The notes under the pieces: model-generated
Told to the model about the DNA's origin: nothing
Databases searched by the model: none
The model's input: only the letters and a program-made list of their open reading frames with translations
Program-made: the position numbers and the translations under genes
Shown here: piece by piece, positions 13,101 through 23,289 of the stretch
How the letters are laid out: every line of letters starts with the position of its first letter
How positions within the stretch are numbered: position 1 is the first letter of the stretch
NCBI RefSeq assembly: GCF_000237925.1
Contig: NC_031502.1
Span: 620,001-684,000, forward strand
Source of the DNA: Schistosoma mansoni
Lineage: Eukaryota > Platyhelminthes > Trematoda > Strigeidida > Schistosomatidae
DNA length: 64,000 bases
Direction of reading: 5' to 3'

Positions 13101-13329
13101 CTGATGAACTAATTCGTTTACTACGTCTTTTTGTATGCTTATTCAAAACAGATAGATGTTCATCTTTGTTACTGGAGGGACTTTTCTCGGTTGTGGTCAA
13201 CTGACATCTCTTTTTAGTTGGATTGACCGACTTCTTATTTTCAGGAGCCGTTTGGACTTCATAAGTTGACCTAACCTGTCGAGTAGAACGCCTTGGTGTA
13301 CAAGGCAGAGAAGCACTTTTCCGGCCCAT
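7130..13329 (-). CDS. XPC: XPC/Rad4 DNA damage recognition protein
   Basis: Three exons: 13329-11437 (631 codons), 10395-10155 (acceptor CTCAG, donor GTATGT) and 7797-7130 with the stop. Phases 0 and 1 match, giving 933 residues, close to the vertebrate length of about 940. The protein detects helix-distorting lesions for global-genome nucleotide excision repair in the nucleus. Seen in order: a basic, Ser-rich, low-complexity N-terminus (1-250); a Rad4 transglutaminase-like fold from about 255 (H-V-L-C-F-L-A-H-S-R, later D-C-L-I-L-L-V-A-A-L-R-S-L-G); BHD1 (N-H-P-L-Y-V-L-x-R-H-L), BHD2 (G-P-W-Q-V-E-P-Y, G-N-V-D-L-F) and BHD3 (A-R-K-L-G-I-D-C, H-P-N-I-K-G-Y-V-V-C). Two-thirds of the protein is in the first exon. 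Intron 2 holds a family B fragment and an AAAT-tailed repeat; intron 1 (10396-11436) holds nothing recognised. Confidence 0.95.
9150..9270 (+). repeat. Family B SINE 3' half with degraded hammerhead
   Basis: Plus-strand match to the ribozyme and tail of family B. The core reads TTGAGGA rather than CTGAGGA, and the second strand of stem II is AAAC, so stem II cannot form. It lies in XPC intron 2. Confidence 0.75.
9508..10031 (-). repeat. Dispersed AAAT-tailed repeat, long copy
   Basis: About 520 bp, homologous to 3546-3882 and 46076-46603. On the minus strand it ends in an AAATAAATAAAT tail. Its outer 5' part contains GGGAGAG and CTCTCCC inverted motifs. Open frames are shared by the copies but carry no known domain. 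It lies in XPC intron 2. Confidence 0.7.
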
Positions 13330-13796
13330 GCTTAATTACATGTCCGTATATCTACAAAAACGTAATATTCAAGACGAACTTTAGGGCTTAGAAAATAAGG
13401 ATTAGTGAGCCACTATCCATCTCTGTTTAGTTACGATAGTTAAAATTTTTACTTTTATCTCACGCGGCTGTTACTTAAATACAGAAAAAAAATGCCCAAG
13501 ATGAAAAAAGACTGCAGACAGATAAGTCAACAAAGAAACACATAGATTAAAACTAACATACTTTGCAAATCCGCAGGCAGACTTTTTTGGAAAATGTATT
13601 CTGGATAAACAAGGACACATAGTCAAAGCAAATAACTAAACGGATAGAGATGAGAAGTTCCATATTTAAGAGTGGAAAAAAGAAAATCATCTGCACAACT
13701 ATGCTGGATTTTTAACTACTGGTTTCCTATCACAAAAGTCTATACCAAAATGTTCATATTTTTCTATGCAGCTTAGAGCAATAGGTATATATGATA
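13330..13796. other. XPC upstream region, nothing recognised
   Basis: AT-rich sequence before the XPC start codon, presumably with the promoter; no core promoter motif stands out. Confidence 0.4.
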
Positions 13797-14221
13797 TTCA
13801 GAAGGGGATTTGTGGAGATTTCAGTATTTTTCAAAGTTGAAATCATGAGTCAATTGAAGCTAGACCACCATCGAAAACCTGGAAGCACTGCCTTAAGGCC
13901 GTTTCGTCCTATTATGGGACTCCTCAGCAGTGCGCATCCACGATCCCGCACTCACGAGATTCGAACCCAGGACCTACCAGTCTCGAGCCAGAGCCCTTAA
14001 CCGATAGACCACTGAGCCGGCATCCAACGGTGTTAATGTCTAACTTCAACCGATCCACGAATTATGAGCGACCATTCACCAAATGCCTTCAGTGAGTTGT
14101 TATCTCACAACACACGTGGTTGAACTCCACTGGTCACTGCTTCCCACTAGAACTCCAGGACATGTATCTTGAAGTCAGTCACTAGTGAGCATATGATTAT
14201 AATCAGAAGGGGATTTGTGGA
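13797..14221 (-). repeat. Family B hammerhead SINE, terminally redundant, ribozyme site lost
   Basis: Closely resembles the copy at 1098. The A and B boxes are intact, but the hammerhead (13933-13885) has lost its GTC cleavage triplet through a local change to GGCCTTAAGGC. The motif GAAGGGGATTTGTGGAG is present at both ends, at 13801 and 14206, giving a unit of about 405 bp. The same motif marks other family B copies, so it belongs to the element and is not a target duplication. Confidence 0.85.
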
Positions 14222-14617
14222 GTAAACACTTAGTTTAATTATTGTCTGTTTAAAATGTTCTGTCACTAATTGGTTCCATTTGTGTTATATTTCACAAATA
14301 TACAACTCCGCTAGATTAGTATTTCTGACTAATTGACTTTCAGAGGTTGTTTCATTTAGATCGTACCTGATCTATGCGGATTTCAACCAAAATTTAGGCT
14401 TCGAAGCTACTCAATACACTGCTTCAAGCAACGGAAAGATGGAGAGTTATGTGGGCTCAACATTTTTTGGTGATTTGATAGACAGGGTTTATGGACAAAC
14501 GAATGGGGTTAACAAGCAATTGTAGTAGCTAATTTGAAGTAGAAAGTGGTAAGTTCTGACAGTATTTTTCCCCGAGTCCGTATTGGCAGCGGTACATGAT
14601 TATTGGTTAGATTAGTC
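14222..14617. other. No gene recognised
   Basis: AT-rich intergenic sequence without a supportable feature. Confidence 0.4.
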
Positions 14618-14898
14618 AGACTATAATTAATGGACAACCTTTGAGAGATGCTGAGGTGACCTTGTGAACATTCATCCACTTACTAGGATCAAAAGATGGT
14701 TGTAAATTGATGAAGAATTAGTGTTAGGATTCAGAGTTATACGCCATGCTTTGGAATTAGTCAGCGTTTTCATCACGAACTGACATCAGTTGTTATGTCA
14801 AAGTACTAATTACCCATATGGATGAATGAACTTCGCGCCAAAATCCAAAGCTTGTTATCTTAAATCCCATTGATTCGTCCACAAACCACAGATTCGCC
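14618..14898. mobile_element. Merlin-type MITE (non-autonomous)
   Basis: The left end (AGACTATAATTAATGGAC) matches the inverted repeat of the Merlin remnant at 4883. The right end is a diverged inverted match (GATTCGTCCA ... GATTCGCC). It shares the internal motif TTCATCACGAACTGACATCAG with the copy at 58973-59245, so the two belong to one short derivative family. The stretch 14899-15728 has no recognised feature. Confidence 0.55.
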
Positions 14899-15728
14899 GT
14901 TAAATTTGCTATGTAACTTAGGCTTACGATGGATGAAAATCCCTAAAGATTGTCCTAGATATCGAGTTACAACTCATAAACACTTACTAAGGAATACTTT
15001 AAGACTACCGGATTAATTAATAACAGAAAACTAACATGATTTCTAGGACATCAAATCAGACTGAAAATTCAACTGTAGAATTTGCAACCATGTCGACGTT
15101 TACAATTTTTCATCGCTAGAAATAATTGTAATTAAATTAAGGAAGTCCGTTAGTTTGGATTGCGTCCAAAATTCACCAAAAACGTTCACTCATTAGCTAT
15201 GCACTTCTTTCAGATTGCTTAATCCTCGCATTTGATGACACATTATAGGACCTATAATTTGCTGACCTCATTAAAAACGTATATAATATAAACATAAATA
15301 TTTAATCAAGCAATTATGAGCGAAGTGATTGAAAATGTAGACCATATGATCAAACTGCAGTCTGAGACCCATACTTAAGAACCCGTTAAACAATACCCAG
15401 TAACAAATTGAAATCAACGCGACTTAACAGGTAGATAAGAGCATTCTCGTCTTTCCCAAGTCATATGATTCTATATCTGATCCCGAGAATCCAAAACAAC
15501 TCAAAAATAGTTCGAAAAGCGATACACGCGAAAATGCCGTGGTGTGGAGAAATGAGTCACCATTTATGGAGTTGTAGTTTATCGAACATTAGGCAGTTTT
15601 CGAAGAACAAAGTGCAGAAGAAACACGCCTTACATACCCTAACAGTAAGGAAAGTAGCGCAAACGCCCAAATTGGCGGGTTATGAATTTCAGAAATTTAT
15701 TTCGTAATTGGCTATCATCTGTTTGATC

Positions 15729-16521
15729 TCAAACTATACAGTTTTCATTGAAAATATGAAGCCTCAGAGAAGCTGTTCGGCTAAATTTTACGTATTGCAA
15801 CAAGGCATTAACTCCACAATAATGTTTCATCCTAACTAAGCTTTGATCTATCACCCAGTTCCCTTCTGGCACATCACAACCAATTAGCAGTAGAAATTTG
15901 TTAATAAATATTTTCAAAGACATATTCTTTAAATACGGCCACCTCGGAAAGTTGTTCTTAACAGATTCATCTGATGTGTTTGAATATCTGGGCTGTCTGT
16001 CCCCGACATCTAGATATTTCAACAAGTTATCTGTCATTCGTTTGTTTCAACAGATCATTATCTCAATCAATTGTACGACCTGTTCAGCTGCCTTTGTGAC
16101 AAGTTCAAGACCTTTCTCTGTACAAATTAGGAAAGAGCATAATCAGAGACATTATGGTTACTGGCTATATACATCGAAAAGAATGCACATTATTCAGATG
16201 TCGGTTCCTGGACTGCTAACATCTAAGTGGCAATCATACAATACTTATTGTCAGGATCGATCAAGAAATAAGAAATGAGAAACTTGTTGAAATACATTAT
16301 GTTGAGAATCCCATATTGTACCAAAAATACAATACAAAATACAGCTAATAACAATTGATAAATGAAAAACAATTAATAAGATTAAAGCACTCTTAACAAT
16401 AATATGGCCACTTCCATCTAACGAATATTATTCAAAATAGTTATTCGTTAACTTTGAAGTTTTTCTACTAGTCACGGACCGTATCATTACAGAGGTTTGG
16501 CCAATTGCTAATCCAAGGATC
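15729..16521 (-). pseudogene. BEL/Pao retroelement remnant, protease-region 3' part
   Basis: Minus strand. The frame at 16037-15729 contains L-L-I-G-C-D-V-P-E-G-N-W-V-I-D-Q, matching the region after the DUF1758 aspartic-protease domain of Pao elements. The piece at 16521-16428 (L-G-L-A-I-G-Q-T-S-V) continues the frame that reaches 22104 on the far side of the Gypsy insertion. The frame is broken by stops and by a short LINE 3' end near 16270-16365. The stretch is a decayed element now hosting two younger insertions. Confidence 0.6.
16270..16365 (+). repeat. LINE 3' end fragment
   Basis: Resembles the 3' UTR of the minus-strand LINE at 58158-58955: ACTTGTTGAAATA, a GAGAATC-like motif, and TATTGTACC followed by an AT-rich tail. 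It is probably a heavily 5'-truncated insertion within the BEL/Pao remnant; its upstream limit is unclear. Confidence 0.45.
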
Positions 16522-16878
16522 TGTAGTGACCGGCCAGTCTCGATAAGAACACGATTGGAATAATAGAAACAATTATTATTATTGTAACCAATTGTACCAG
16601 AGATTGTTTTACTGTATTTGTTTAACTGTATCCGTTTCACTTCTTGTTCCATATACCGCCTGGTTTGGTTCGAGCTTGCTCACGCACTGCTTGTTCGCTT
16701 GTACTCTTTGGCACGTCTCGGTATTATTTCGATACCACGAGATCGCCAATAAATATACTTGATCTGGACTAGTAAAGCCTTCTGGTTTACGGGCTATCAA
16801 GGGAACCAAGTCATATTTGTACGCGTAATCGAATAGTAGTGGTGATCATAGTCCGTCCACGACTCGACATCCACTACA
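16522..16878 (+). repeat. 5' LTR
   Basis: 357 bp, TGTAGT...ACTACA ends. By direct comparison it shows no difference from the 3' LTR at 21743-22099. An AATAAA lies inside at about 16747, a possible R-region polyadenylation signal. Confidence 0.95.
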
Positions 16879-16880
16879 AC

Positions 16881-16898
16881 TGGTGAGCCGTTGTTGGA
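16881..16898 (+). promoter_or_regulatory. Primer-binding site candidate
   Basis: TGGTGAGCCGTTGTTGG begins two bases after the 5' LTR. The leading TGG is complementary to a tRNA CCA end. The tRNA was not identified; CsRn1-clade elements are usually reported to use tRNA-Trp. Confidence 0.65.
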
Positions 16899-17054
16899 AC
16901 ACGCAATACAGCTGGTAACCCAATCCATCGAGCACAAGTCAAACTTGGCCAATTCTCCAAACCAGATCAATCCGGTGAGTCTATTTATCTATCCACATCT
17001 GTTGCATATATTCGTATTGATATTTTTCAATATATAATATTTTGGCAACTTAAT

Positions 17055-17921
17055 ATGGTAGATAACGACAAGAATAACATAAATATGATAGACTCCGAGA
17101 TACAGGTTATCAGTTTTCGACCGGTTCCTTTCATCCCTCATGATCCAGAAGTCTGGTTCGCGGCACTGGAATCTCAATTTGAGATCCGCCGCATAACCAA
17201 TCAAAGGCAGAAGTACGCCTACGCTTTGGAATCATTGCCCGGGGATCACCTAACCGCTGTCCGTGAGGTTGTCCTCAATCCCAACGTTCCAAACGTTTAT
17301 GACCGTCTTAAGGATGCCATCCTTCGACATTTCCTCCCATCAAGAGAGGAAAGATTGAGGACACTTTTAGCACGTCACCCTATGGGTGATGCTAAGCCGA
17401 GCCACCACCTCACGCGCCTGCAATCCCTTGCAGGAAACATGACAGCTGACTCTGAGATAGTCAAAGAGTTGTGGTTCGAAGCCTTACCAGTCAGTATCCA
17501 GTCAACCCTTACGGCTCTGCTCGAGGACACCCCGCTCAACAAGGTGGCCCTCATAGCAGATAAGATTCTGGCACGAGTTAACACCAAAGGCGACCATTTA
17601 GTTGCTAGTTTTTCCCGTTCTAACGTTGATCTCGATGCTAGACGACCTCCGGCTCATGGGGATAGGGACAGATGTATCCATACTCGTCTCAGTTTCCGAG
17701 ACCGCGTAAATGTGCCAGCCCCCTACGTCCCCCGACCCAGGTCACAATCTCGAAAAGCCGTAACGACTCGCCCCAAGCGGGCATCTTCCAAGCCACGCCA
17801 GAAGGCGGTTTCGGAAGCGAGTCCAGGTTGGTGCTGGTTTCACCGTGCTTTCGGAGCCGGTGCCCGTCATTGTCGAGCTCCCTGCTCATACAAGGCGGGA
17901 AACTTCTCAGCCGGCGAGTAA
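17055..17921 (+). CDS. gag: Gag polyprotein
   Basis: 288 codons, ATG at 17055, TAA at 17919-17921. The N-terminal two-thirds resembles a Gypsy-type capsid ([17 protein letters not shown], later a basic R-P-R-S-Q-S-R-K stretch). Near the C-terminus is [18 protein letters not shown], a C-X2-H-X9-C-X3-C box of the CHCC type. Retrotransposon Gag assembles the particle and packages RNA. Its last codons overlap pol in the -1 frame, with a slippery heptamer at 17897-17903. Confidence 0.93.
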   Translation: MVDNDKNNINMIDSEIQVISFRPVPFIPHDPEVWFAALESQFEIRRITNQRQKYAYALESLPGDHLTAVREVVLNPNVPNVYDRLKDAILRHFLPSREERLRTLLARHPMGDAKPSHHLTRLQSLAGNMTADSEIVKELWFEALPVSIQSTLTALLEDTPLNKVALIADKILARVNTKGDHLVASFSRSNVDLDARRPPAHGDRDRCIHTRLSFRDRVNVPAPYVPRPRSQSRKAVTTRPKRASSKPRQKAVSEASPGWCWFHRAFGAGARHCRAPCSYKAGNFSAGE

Positions 17922-17961
17922 ATGCGGCCGTACTCGCCGGCACTTCACCTCAGGCTGGCCG
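17897..17961 (+). promoter_or_regulatory. -1 ribosomal frameshift signal at gag-pol junction
   Basis: GGGAAAC (17897-17903) is phased as G GGA AAC in the gag frame. A 7-nt spacer (TTCTCAG) follows, then a perfect 10-bp stem, CCGGCGAGTA (17911-17920) with TACTCGCCGG (17931-17940), enclosing a 10-nt loop that includes the last base of the gag stop. Loop bases CGGCC (17925-17929) can pair with GGCCG (17957-17961) to make an H-type pseudoknot. After slippage, reading continues in the pol frame. Confidence 0.85.
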
Positions 17962-20900
17962 TTTATTTTACGTGCACGATTATCGCACCAACGCTAGGTA
18001 CCTTGTGGATACGGGTGCCCAAGTTTCTGTCGTACCTATCGGCAATAGTAAGTCTCAAGCCACTATGCTTCGACTACGCACTGAGAATGGCTCAGTCATT
18101 CCCACCTATGGTACACGACAACTTAAGGTCAACCTGAGCAACCGACGACAGTATCTGTGGACGTTCATCATTGCCGATGTTCCCACAGCTATACTCGGTA
18201 TCGATTTCCTACAGCACTATGAATTGCTAGTCGATTCACGTAGGCTGCAGCTAATTGATACTTCGTCGAACAGCAACTTTATGGGCTCTAAAGCCCACAC
18301 AAACGCGTACCGAATCACAGGTGTATTTCATTCGCGTGACGATTTATTCCACGTTTTATTTCAGAAATTCCCCAAATTAACTAAACCTCTCGAGGAGACT
18401 CCATCGGTGACCAATCGTGTGGTACACCACATAGTCACCCGCGGACCACCAGTCACGGCAAGACCTCGCCGACTGGCACCGGACAAATTAGCTTTCGCTA
18501 AACGTGAGTTTGACAATTTACTAGCTACTGGTATTATTCGTCCTTCTCACAGTCCTTGGGCCTCACCTCTCCACATGGTTCGAAAGAAGGATGGGGTTAG
18601 TTGGAGACCATGCGGAGACTACCGAGCGTTAAACACAGCTACACGTTTCGATAGCTATCCCATCCCCCACATACATGACATCACGGCATCACTCAAGGGC
18701 TCGACAATTTTTTCCAAGATCGATCTGGTACGAGCATATCACCAGATCCCAGTCGCTCTTGAAGATATAGAGAAAACTGCTATCACGACTCCTTTCGGTT
18801 TATTTGAGTTCCTACGAATGCCATTTGGATTACGGAATGCTGCTCAAACTTTCCAAAGGTTTATCGATAGCATTGTACGAGACCTAGATTTTGTTCACGT
18901 CTATATTGATGACCTGCTAATCGCATCATCAAACGTAGATGAACATTATCAACACCTGACGCTACTATTCCAGCGCCTTTCGGATAATGGAATAATAGTC
19001 AACCCCGATAAGTGTGAACTCGGGAAGAAGGAAATGAAATTCTTAGGTCATGTTATTAAGCATGAGGGTATTCTACCTTGTGAGGATAAAGTACGTACTA
19101 TGATGGAGTACACTGTACCGTCCACACTCAAGGAACTGAAGGCATTTCTCGGTTTGGTCAACTTCTACCGACGCTTCATTTCGCACGCGGCAGAACAGTT
19201 ACGACCGTTAACCGATTTACTTCGCGGTAATCCACGCAAACTGGAATGGAACGACGCCGCACGTACTGCATTTTCAGATATCAAAACGGCCCTAGCTCAA
19301 GCCACACTTCTCGTGCATCCTGACCCATCAGCCACGCTTAGTATAGCGGTTGATGCATCGGATTTCGCCATAGGAGCCGTTATGCAACAGAATATCTCCG
19401 GTAGTTGGCAGCCCCTCGAATTTTCCTCACGACGCCTCACTCCCACGGAGACGAGATATAGCGCTTTTGGTCGCGAACTGCTAGCAGCCTACTGCGCCAT
19501 CAAACATTTCCGGCACGCTGTAGAAGGTCGTAATTTCATCTTATTCACCGACCATAAGCCCTTGACGTATGCTCTGCATACCAAGTCTGACCGCTACTCA
19601 CCACGAGAGTGCAGACATTTAGACTATATCTCCCAGTTCACGACAGACCTTCGTCACGTCAAAGGCGAGTCGAACTGTGTTGCTGATGCTTTATCACGTA
19701 TCCAACTGAATGCAGTTACTTTGCCAGTGCTCGATCTACCTGCTATGGCCGCCGCCCAAGCAAACGATACTTCATGCACGGAAGCACAACAGTCTACGTC
19801 CCTTCAATGTCGGGAAGTACCCCTAGCTACTAGCTCAGGTACTATCCTATGTGATACTTCTACGGGCCTCCCTCGACCCATCGTACCCTCCGCTTATCGC
19901 CGTCTCGTCTTTGATGCCCTTCATGGTTTATCTCATCCTGGTATCGCAGCCACACTACGTCTCATCGCTGCACGATACGTCTGGCCGTCCATGAATAAAG
20001 ATGTCCGTATGTGGGTAAAGCAATGCTTACAATGTCAACGATCAAAAGTGCACAGGCACGTAGCTGCCCCTATTGGCACTTTCGCTACGCCTGATGCTCG
20101 CTTCGATCACGTTCACATAGACATTGTAGGACCATTACCACCATCGCACGGGTATGATCACATACTCACGTGCATTGATCGTTTCACAAGATGGCCCGAA
20201 GCTATTCCCATCACGTCTATTACGGCGGAGACAGTTGCTCACCGCTTCGTAGAACGATGGATAGCTATGTACGGTTGTCCCTCGACTGTCACGACTGACC
20301 GAGGACAACAATTTGAGTCCGCATTATTCTCCTCACTAACACGGCTGCTTGGTACGGAACGCATACGCACTACCGCCTACCATCCAGCATCAAACGGTTT
20401 AGTTGAACGGTTTCATCGCCAACTTAAAAGTGCTCTTCGAGCACACGAAAACAACAATTGGTACGAAACCCTTCCGCTCGTCCTCCTGGGAATCAGAACG
20501 AGTCTAAAGGCAGATATTCAATGTTCCGCCGCTGAACTTGTTTACGGCACGACATTGCGTCTGCCTGGGGAATTTTTCACACCACGGAGCAGTACTAAGT
20601 TCGGCGAATCAGACTACGTCCAACGACTGTCTGCATTCATGCGAACACTGACTCCGGTGTCAACTCGTATACAACATCGACAGGTCGCTCTCCCTCGAGA
20701 GTTATCTACCTGTTCACATGTTTTCATACGAGTAGATTCGGTACGCAAACCTCTACAACAGCCTTACGAAGGACCTTTTCACGTGATTTCCCGTCACGAA
20801 AAGACCTTCAAGGTTGATCGACGTGGCCGCATCGAAACAGTCAGCATTGATCGTCTCAAGCCAGCACACGTCGATGACAGTGCTATACCTGATAAGCCGA

Positions 20901-21172
20901 GACCCAATGTTAGACCCATCAGAGCTTCTAGCGGGATTTCTACATCTACTTCGGATCCCACGCTAGATGCACCTGAGACCTCATTCTCACGTCCCAGTCA
21001 ACAGCACGTGTCATCTGCCCCGTCTACGGACGAGACTTCCGTCTCACGTCCAGACCTGCAGACCACACCGCCCTTGACTGCGGATGAGATTGCAGGCTCA
21101 CGAGGTTCGAACGAGACTACCGTCTCACGTTCTGGTCGCCGAGTACGCTTACCCGTACGCTTTCTCGACTAA
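17897..21172 (+). CDS. pol: Pol polyprotein: protease, reverse transcriptase, RNase H, integrase
   Basis: Open in the -1 frame relative to gag. The frame is open back to an ATG at 17672, but that part is out-of-frame gag sequence; translation most likely enters at the slippery site. Counting from 17672: protease D-T-G-A at 113-116; RT Y-I-D-D at 411-414 with the upstream M-P-F-G-L-R-N-A motif; an RNase H D-A-S-D motif and F-T-D-H-K-P-L; an integrase HHCC finger (H-G-L-S-H ... C-L-Q-C); catalytic D817, D876, E912 (35 residues between the last two, as in the family); and a G-P-F segment. The C-terminus carries three Ser-Arg-rich near-repeats. No stop or frameshift was seen. It performs cDNA synthesis and integration. 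Confidence 0.95.
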   Translation, partial: GKLLSRRVNAAVLAGTSPQAGRLFYVHDYRTNARYLVDTGAQVSVVPIGNSKSQATMLRLRTENGSVIPTYGTRQLKVNLSNRRQYLWTFIIADVPTAILGIDFLQHYELLVDSRRLQLIDTSSNSNFMGSKAHTNAYRITGVFHSRDDLFHVLFQKFPKLTKPLEETPSVTNRVVHHIVTRGPPVTARPRRLAPDKLAFAKREFDNLLATGIIRPSHSPWASPLHMVRKKDGVSWRPCGDYRALNTATRFDSYPIPHIHDITASLKGSTIFSKIDLVRAYHQIPVALEDIEKTAITTPFGLFEFLRMPFGLRNAAQTFQRFIDSIVRDLDFVHVYIDDLLIASSNVDEHYQHLTLLFQRLSDNGIIVNPDKCELGKKEMKFLGHVIKHEGILPCEDKVRTMMEYTVPSTLKELKAFLGLVNFYRRFISHAAEQLRPLTDLLRGNPRKLEWNDAARTAFSDIKTALAQATLLVHPDPSATLSIAVDASDFAIGAVMQQNISGSWQPLEFSSRRLTPTETRYSAFGRELLAAYCAIKHFRHAVEGRNFILFTDHKPLTYALHTKSDRYSPRECRHLDYISQFTTDLRHVKGESNCVADALSRIQLNAVTLPVLDLPAMAAAQANDTSCTEAQQSTSLQCREVPLATSSGTILCDTSTGLPRPIVPSAYRRLVFDALHGLSHPGIAATLRLIAARYVWPSMNKDVRMWVKQCLQCQRSKVHRHVAAPIGTFATPDARFDHVHIDIVGPLPPSHGYDHILTCIDRFTRWPEAIPITSITAETVAHRFVERWIAMYGCPSTVTTDRGQQFESALFSSLTRLLGTERIRTTAYHPASNGLVERFHRQLKSALRAHENNNWYETLPLVLLGIRTSLKADIQCSAAELVYGTTLRLPGEFFTPRSSTKFGESDYVQRLSAFMRTLTPVSTRIQHRQVALPRELSTCSHVFIRVDSVRKPLQQPYEGPFHVISRHEKTFKVDRRGRIETVSIDRLKPAHVDDSAIPDKPRPNVRPIRASSGISTSTSDPTLDAPETSFSRPSQQHVSSAPSTDETSVSRPDLQTTPPLTADEIAGSRGSNETTVSRSGRRVRLPVRFLD

Positions 21173-21742
21173 CCTCATAACCAACTACGGATACAGTATA
21201 GGAATCTACCCCTATACTACGCGAAAGCTACACTTTTCTCTTTTTCTATCATTTTTTTTTGTGTTTACTCCGAGCCTACGCCTTCGACCATCGCTGTTCC
21301 GGTATCGTCGACTTCAGTAAACTTTGGCGAAAGCTGGCCTGATCACCCACGCTCTAGTCAACGTACTCAGTCGACCTCTCTGGCTCCAAATACGTATGGT
21401 ATACATTTGGTCCCGAACATGTTTATCCTGGTCGCATCTGGTTCCTTGGCTCAATCTGGTTTCGTCCTACGTCTGCAGCGTTTCTGGTCCGGACCTCTAC
21501 GAACGCAACCTTCAGATTCTGGATACAAACCACTCTGGTGTAGCATGCTAATCCAAGCAATCAATACAGCACGTTCCTTCTGGTACCGTTCTACGTCAAA
21601 GACTTTTGGTGGCAACTCGAGGATCAACGATCACTCCCTGTTCTGCCAACGTTTTCGTCCTACAATTGCACGTTTCGCGATCAGTCCCACGAATGAAACC
21701 GCTACGTATCGAAAGTGTAAATCCTTTCTAGCGGGGGGCTCC
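21173..21742 (+). other. 3' non-coding region of the Gypsy element with purine tract
   Basis: Sequence between the pol stop and the 3' LTR. Two short overlapping open frames (21324-21551 and 21407-21784, the latter running into the LTR) have no recognisable domain, signal peptide or membrane segment, so I do not call an env. A G-run (21733-21738, GCGGGGGG) just before the LTR may be the polypurine tract. Confidence 0.55.
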
Positions 21743-22099
21743 TGTAGTGACCGGCCAGTCTCGATAAGAACACGATTGGAATAATAGAAACAATTATTAT
21801 TATTGTAACCAATTGTACCAGAGATTGTTTTACTGTATTTGTTTAACTGTATCCGTTTCACTTCTTGTTCCATATACCGCCTGGTTTGGTTCGAGCTTGC
21901 TCACGCACTGCTTGTTCGCTTGTACTCTTTGGCACGTCTCGGTATTATTTCGATACCACGAGATCGCCAATAAATATACTTGATCTGGACTAGTAAAGCC
22001 TTCTGGTTTACGGGCTATCAAGGGAACCAAGTCATATTTGTACGCGTAATCGAATAGTAGTGGTGATCATAGTCCGTCCACGACTCGACATCCACTACA
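21743..22099 (+). repeat. 3' LTR
   Basis: 357 bp with the same termini as the 5' LTR and no visible difference. Followed directly by the GATC target duplication. Confidence 0.95.
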
Positions 22100-22103
22100 G
22101 ATC

Positions 22104-22560
22104 TTTAAGTACTCAGATGTTATCGAGGTGGTATCAGATTCGCTATCTAGGAAACCACTACAGTCTAAATTTACCCTCAACGTAAAACATTTTACCACTT
22201 CATGCTATCATATTAAGTTGTCCAGACATCTTTTTTATTATTTCTCTGGCCCTGTGATGCCTTGTTGATGGGCCCATTAGAATACATCCGTGGACGACAA
22301 TCTTCACTTTGCCCAACGATAACATTATTAATGCAAGTTGAAGAGGTATCAACCGCTGCACAAAACAACTCACAAAACTTAGAAATGATTATAGAGTAGT
22401 TTTTATGTTGCTGAGATGCTGCGCCCAACTGTGTCGGAAAATTAACTGTATTCTCTGCATTTTCATCATTAACATCGCATCGCCTCTCTCTCTTATCATA
22501 TTGCCCAGTTTTTCGCTTAAGACACGATATTTTGGCTTACACAGTGTTAAGATACACAGT
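22104..22560 (-). pseudogene. BEL/Pao retroelement remnant, protease-region 5' part
   Basis: On the minus strand a frame with S-G-F-L-D-S-E-S-D-T-T-S-I-T-S-E (about 22170-22115) resembles the Pao protease signature L-D-S-G-S-D. It ends exactly at the GATC boundary; past the Gypsy element it resumes in the same frame at 16521 with L-G-L-A-I-G. Upstream, 22530-22213 is open for about 105 codons in another frame but has no motif I can name. The sequence 22561-23250 holds no recognisable feature. Confidence 0.55.
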
Positions 22561-23289
22561 TATTCCAGTACTAAAACCACCAAAATAACTTGCAGTATCA
22601 ACATGAGCTCAGTTAACTGGTTTATACACCTCAGTGCATACACCACATGTAAAATAATTCACCAAAGGATTAATAAGCATCATCATCTAGATGGGAACCA
22701 TCTGGAGATTAACTTTCTTTAAGGAAAATAAATGGTTTAACCAGGTGAACAATAAGACGACAGTATGGAGTACACAGATTCATCCCTTGAATGAAAAGTT
22801 GAATAGGGGGAACTATTATTGTAGAATAGGCCGCGTTGGGATATACTTCGATAAAAGAAATATTATCTGTGGCTTGATTACATACGGGAGCAAACCGGTG
22901 ACTTACTTCAGGCGTTTTAGGTATGTAAAAGGGCCTCCGATCTTTCGTAAAGAATATTCTTCTTTGTTGTGAAACAGAAACGAGATTCATCATACATAAG
23001 TATGTCTTTGAACTACGTCGTCTCAATATGCTGAGTGAATCCAACTGCATTTAGACATTCCAACGCCTGCTACATTTCTGATATAAAAAAAACTTAAAAC
23101 CTCACCAATCAAAATTGTACTGAGTATCACTTCGACATAACCAACCATAAACTCCAGATCTCATTTTTAACTAGTCCCACCACACTACCCATCCCATCAA
23201 ACTTCATGAGTAAGTAATCAGTTTTACAGCATGCATTAAGGTGTTTAACTGAACCTAATTTAGAGGGACCTGTGTCAACATGAGACAAT

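Larger units (their letters stand above)
16518..22103 (+). mobile_element. Intact Ty3/Gypsy retrotransposon (CsRn1/Boudicca-like) with target duplication
   Basis: The element body is 16522-22099, with 357-bp LTRs at each end starting TGTAGT and ending ACTACA. The 4-bp GATC occurs directly outside both LTRs (16518-16521 and 22100-22103). Gag, protease, reverse transcriptase, RNase H and integrase are all open. The Gag zinc motif is of the unusual CHCC kind described for the CsRn1 clade, to which trematode elements such as Boudicca belong. LTR identity and open frames point to a very recent insertion. Confidence 0.95.

Noticed and set aside
13801-14220. GAAGGGGATTTGTGGAG at both ends as a target duplication
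   Set aside because: The same motif occurs in other family B copies (1104, 52626, 57857), so it is part of the element.
17672-17896. ATG at 17672 as the true pol start
   Set aside because: That stretch is the gag sequence read in another frame, and the strong slippery site and stem at 17897 explain pol expression better.
21324-21784. Short frames after pol as an env-like third gene
   Set aside because: 75 and 125 codons, the longer one running into the LTR, with no signal peptide, membrane segment or conserved motif visible.
22213-22722. Open frames on both strands as host exons
   Set aside because: No splice-consistent partners or domain; position next to the Pao protease piece makes a retroelement origin likelier.
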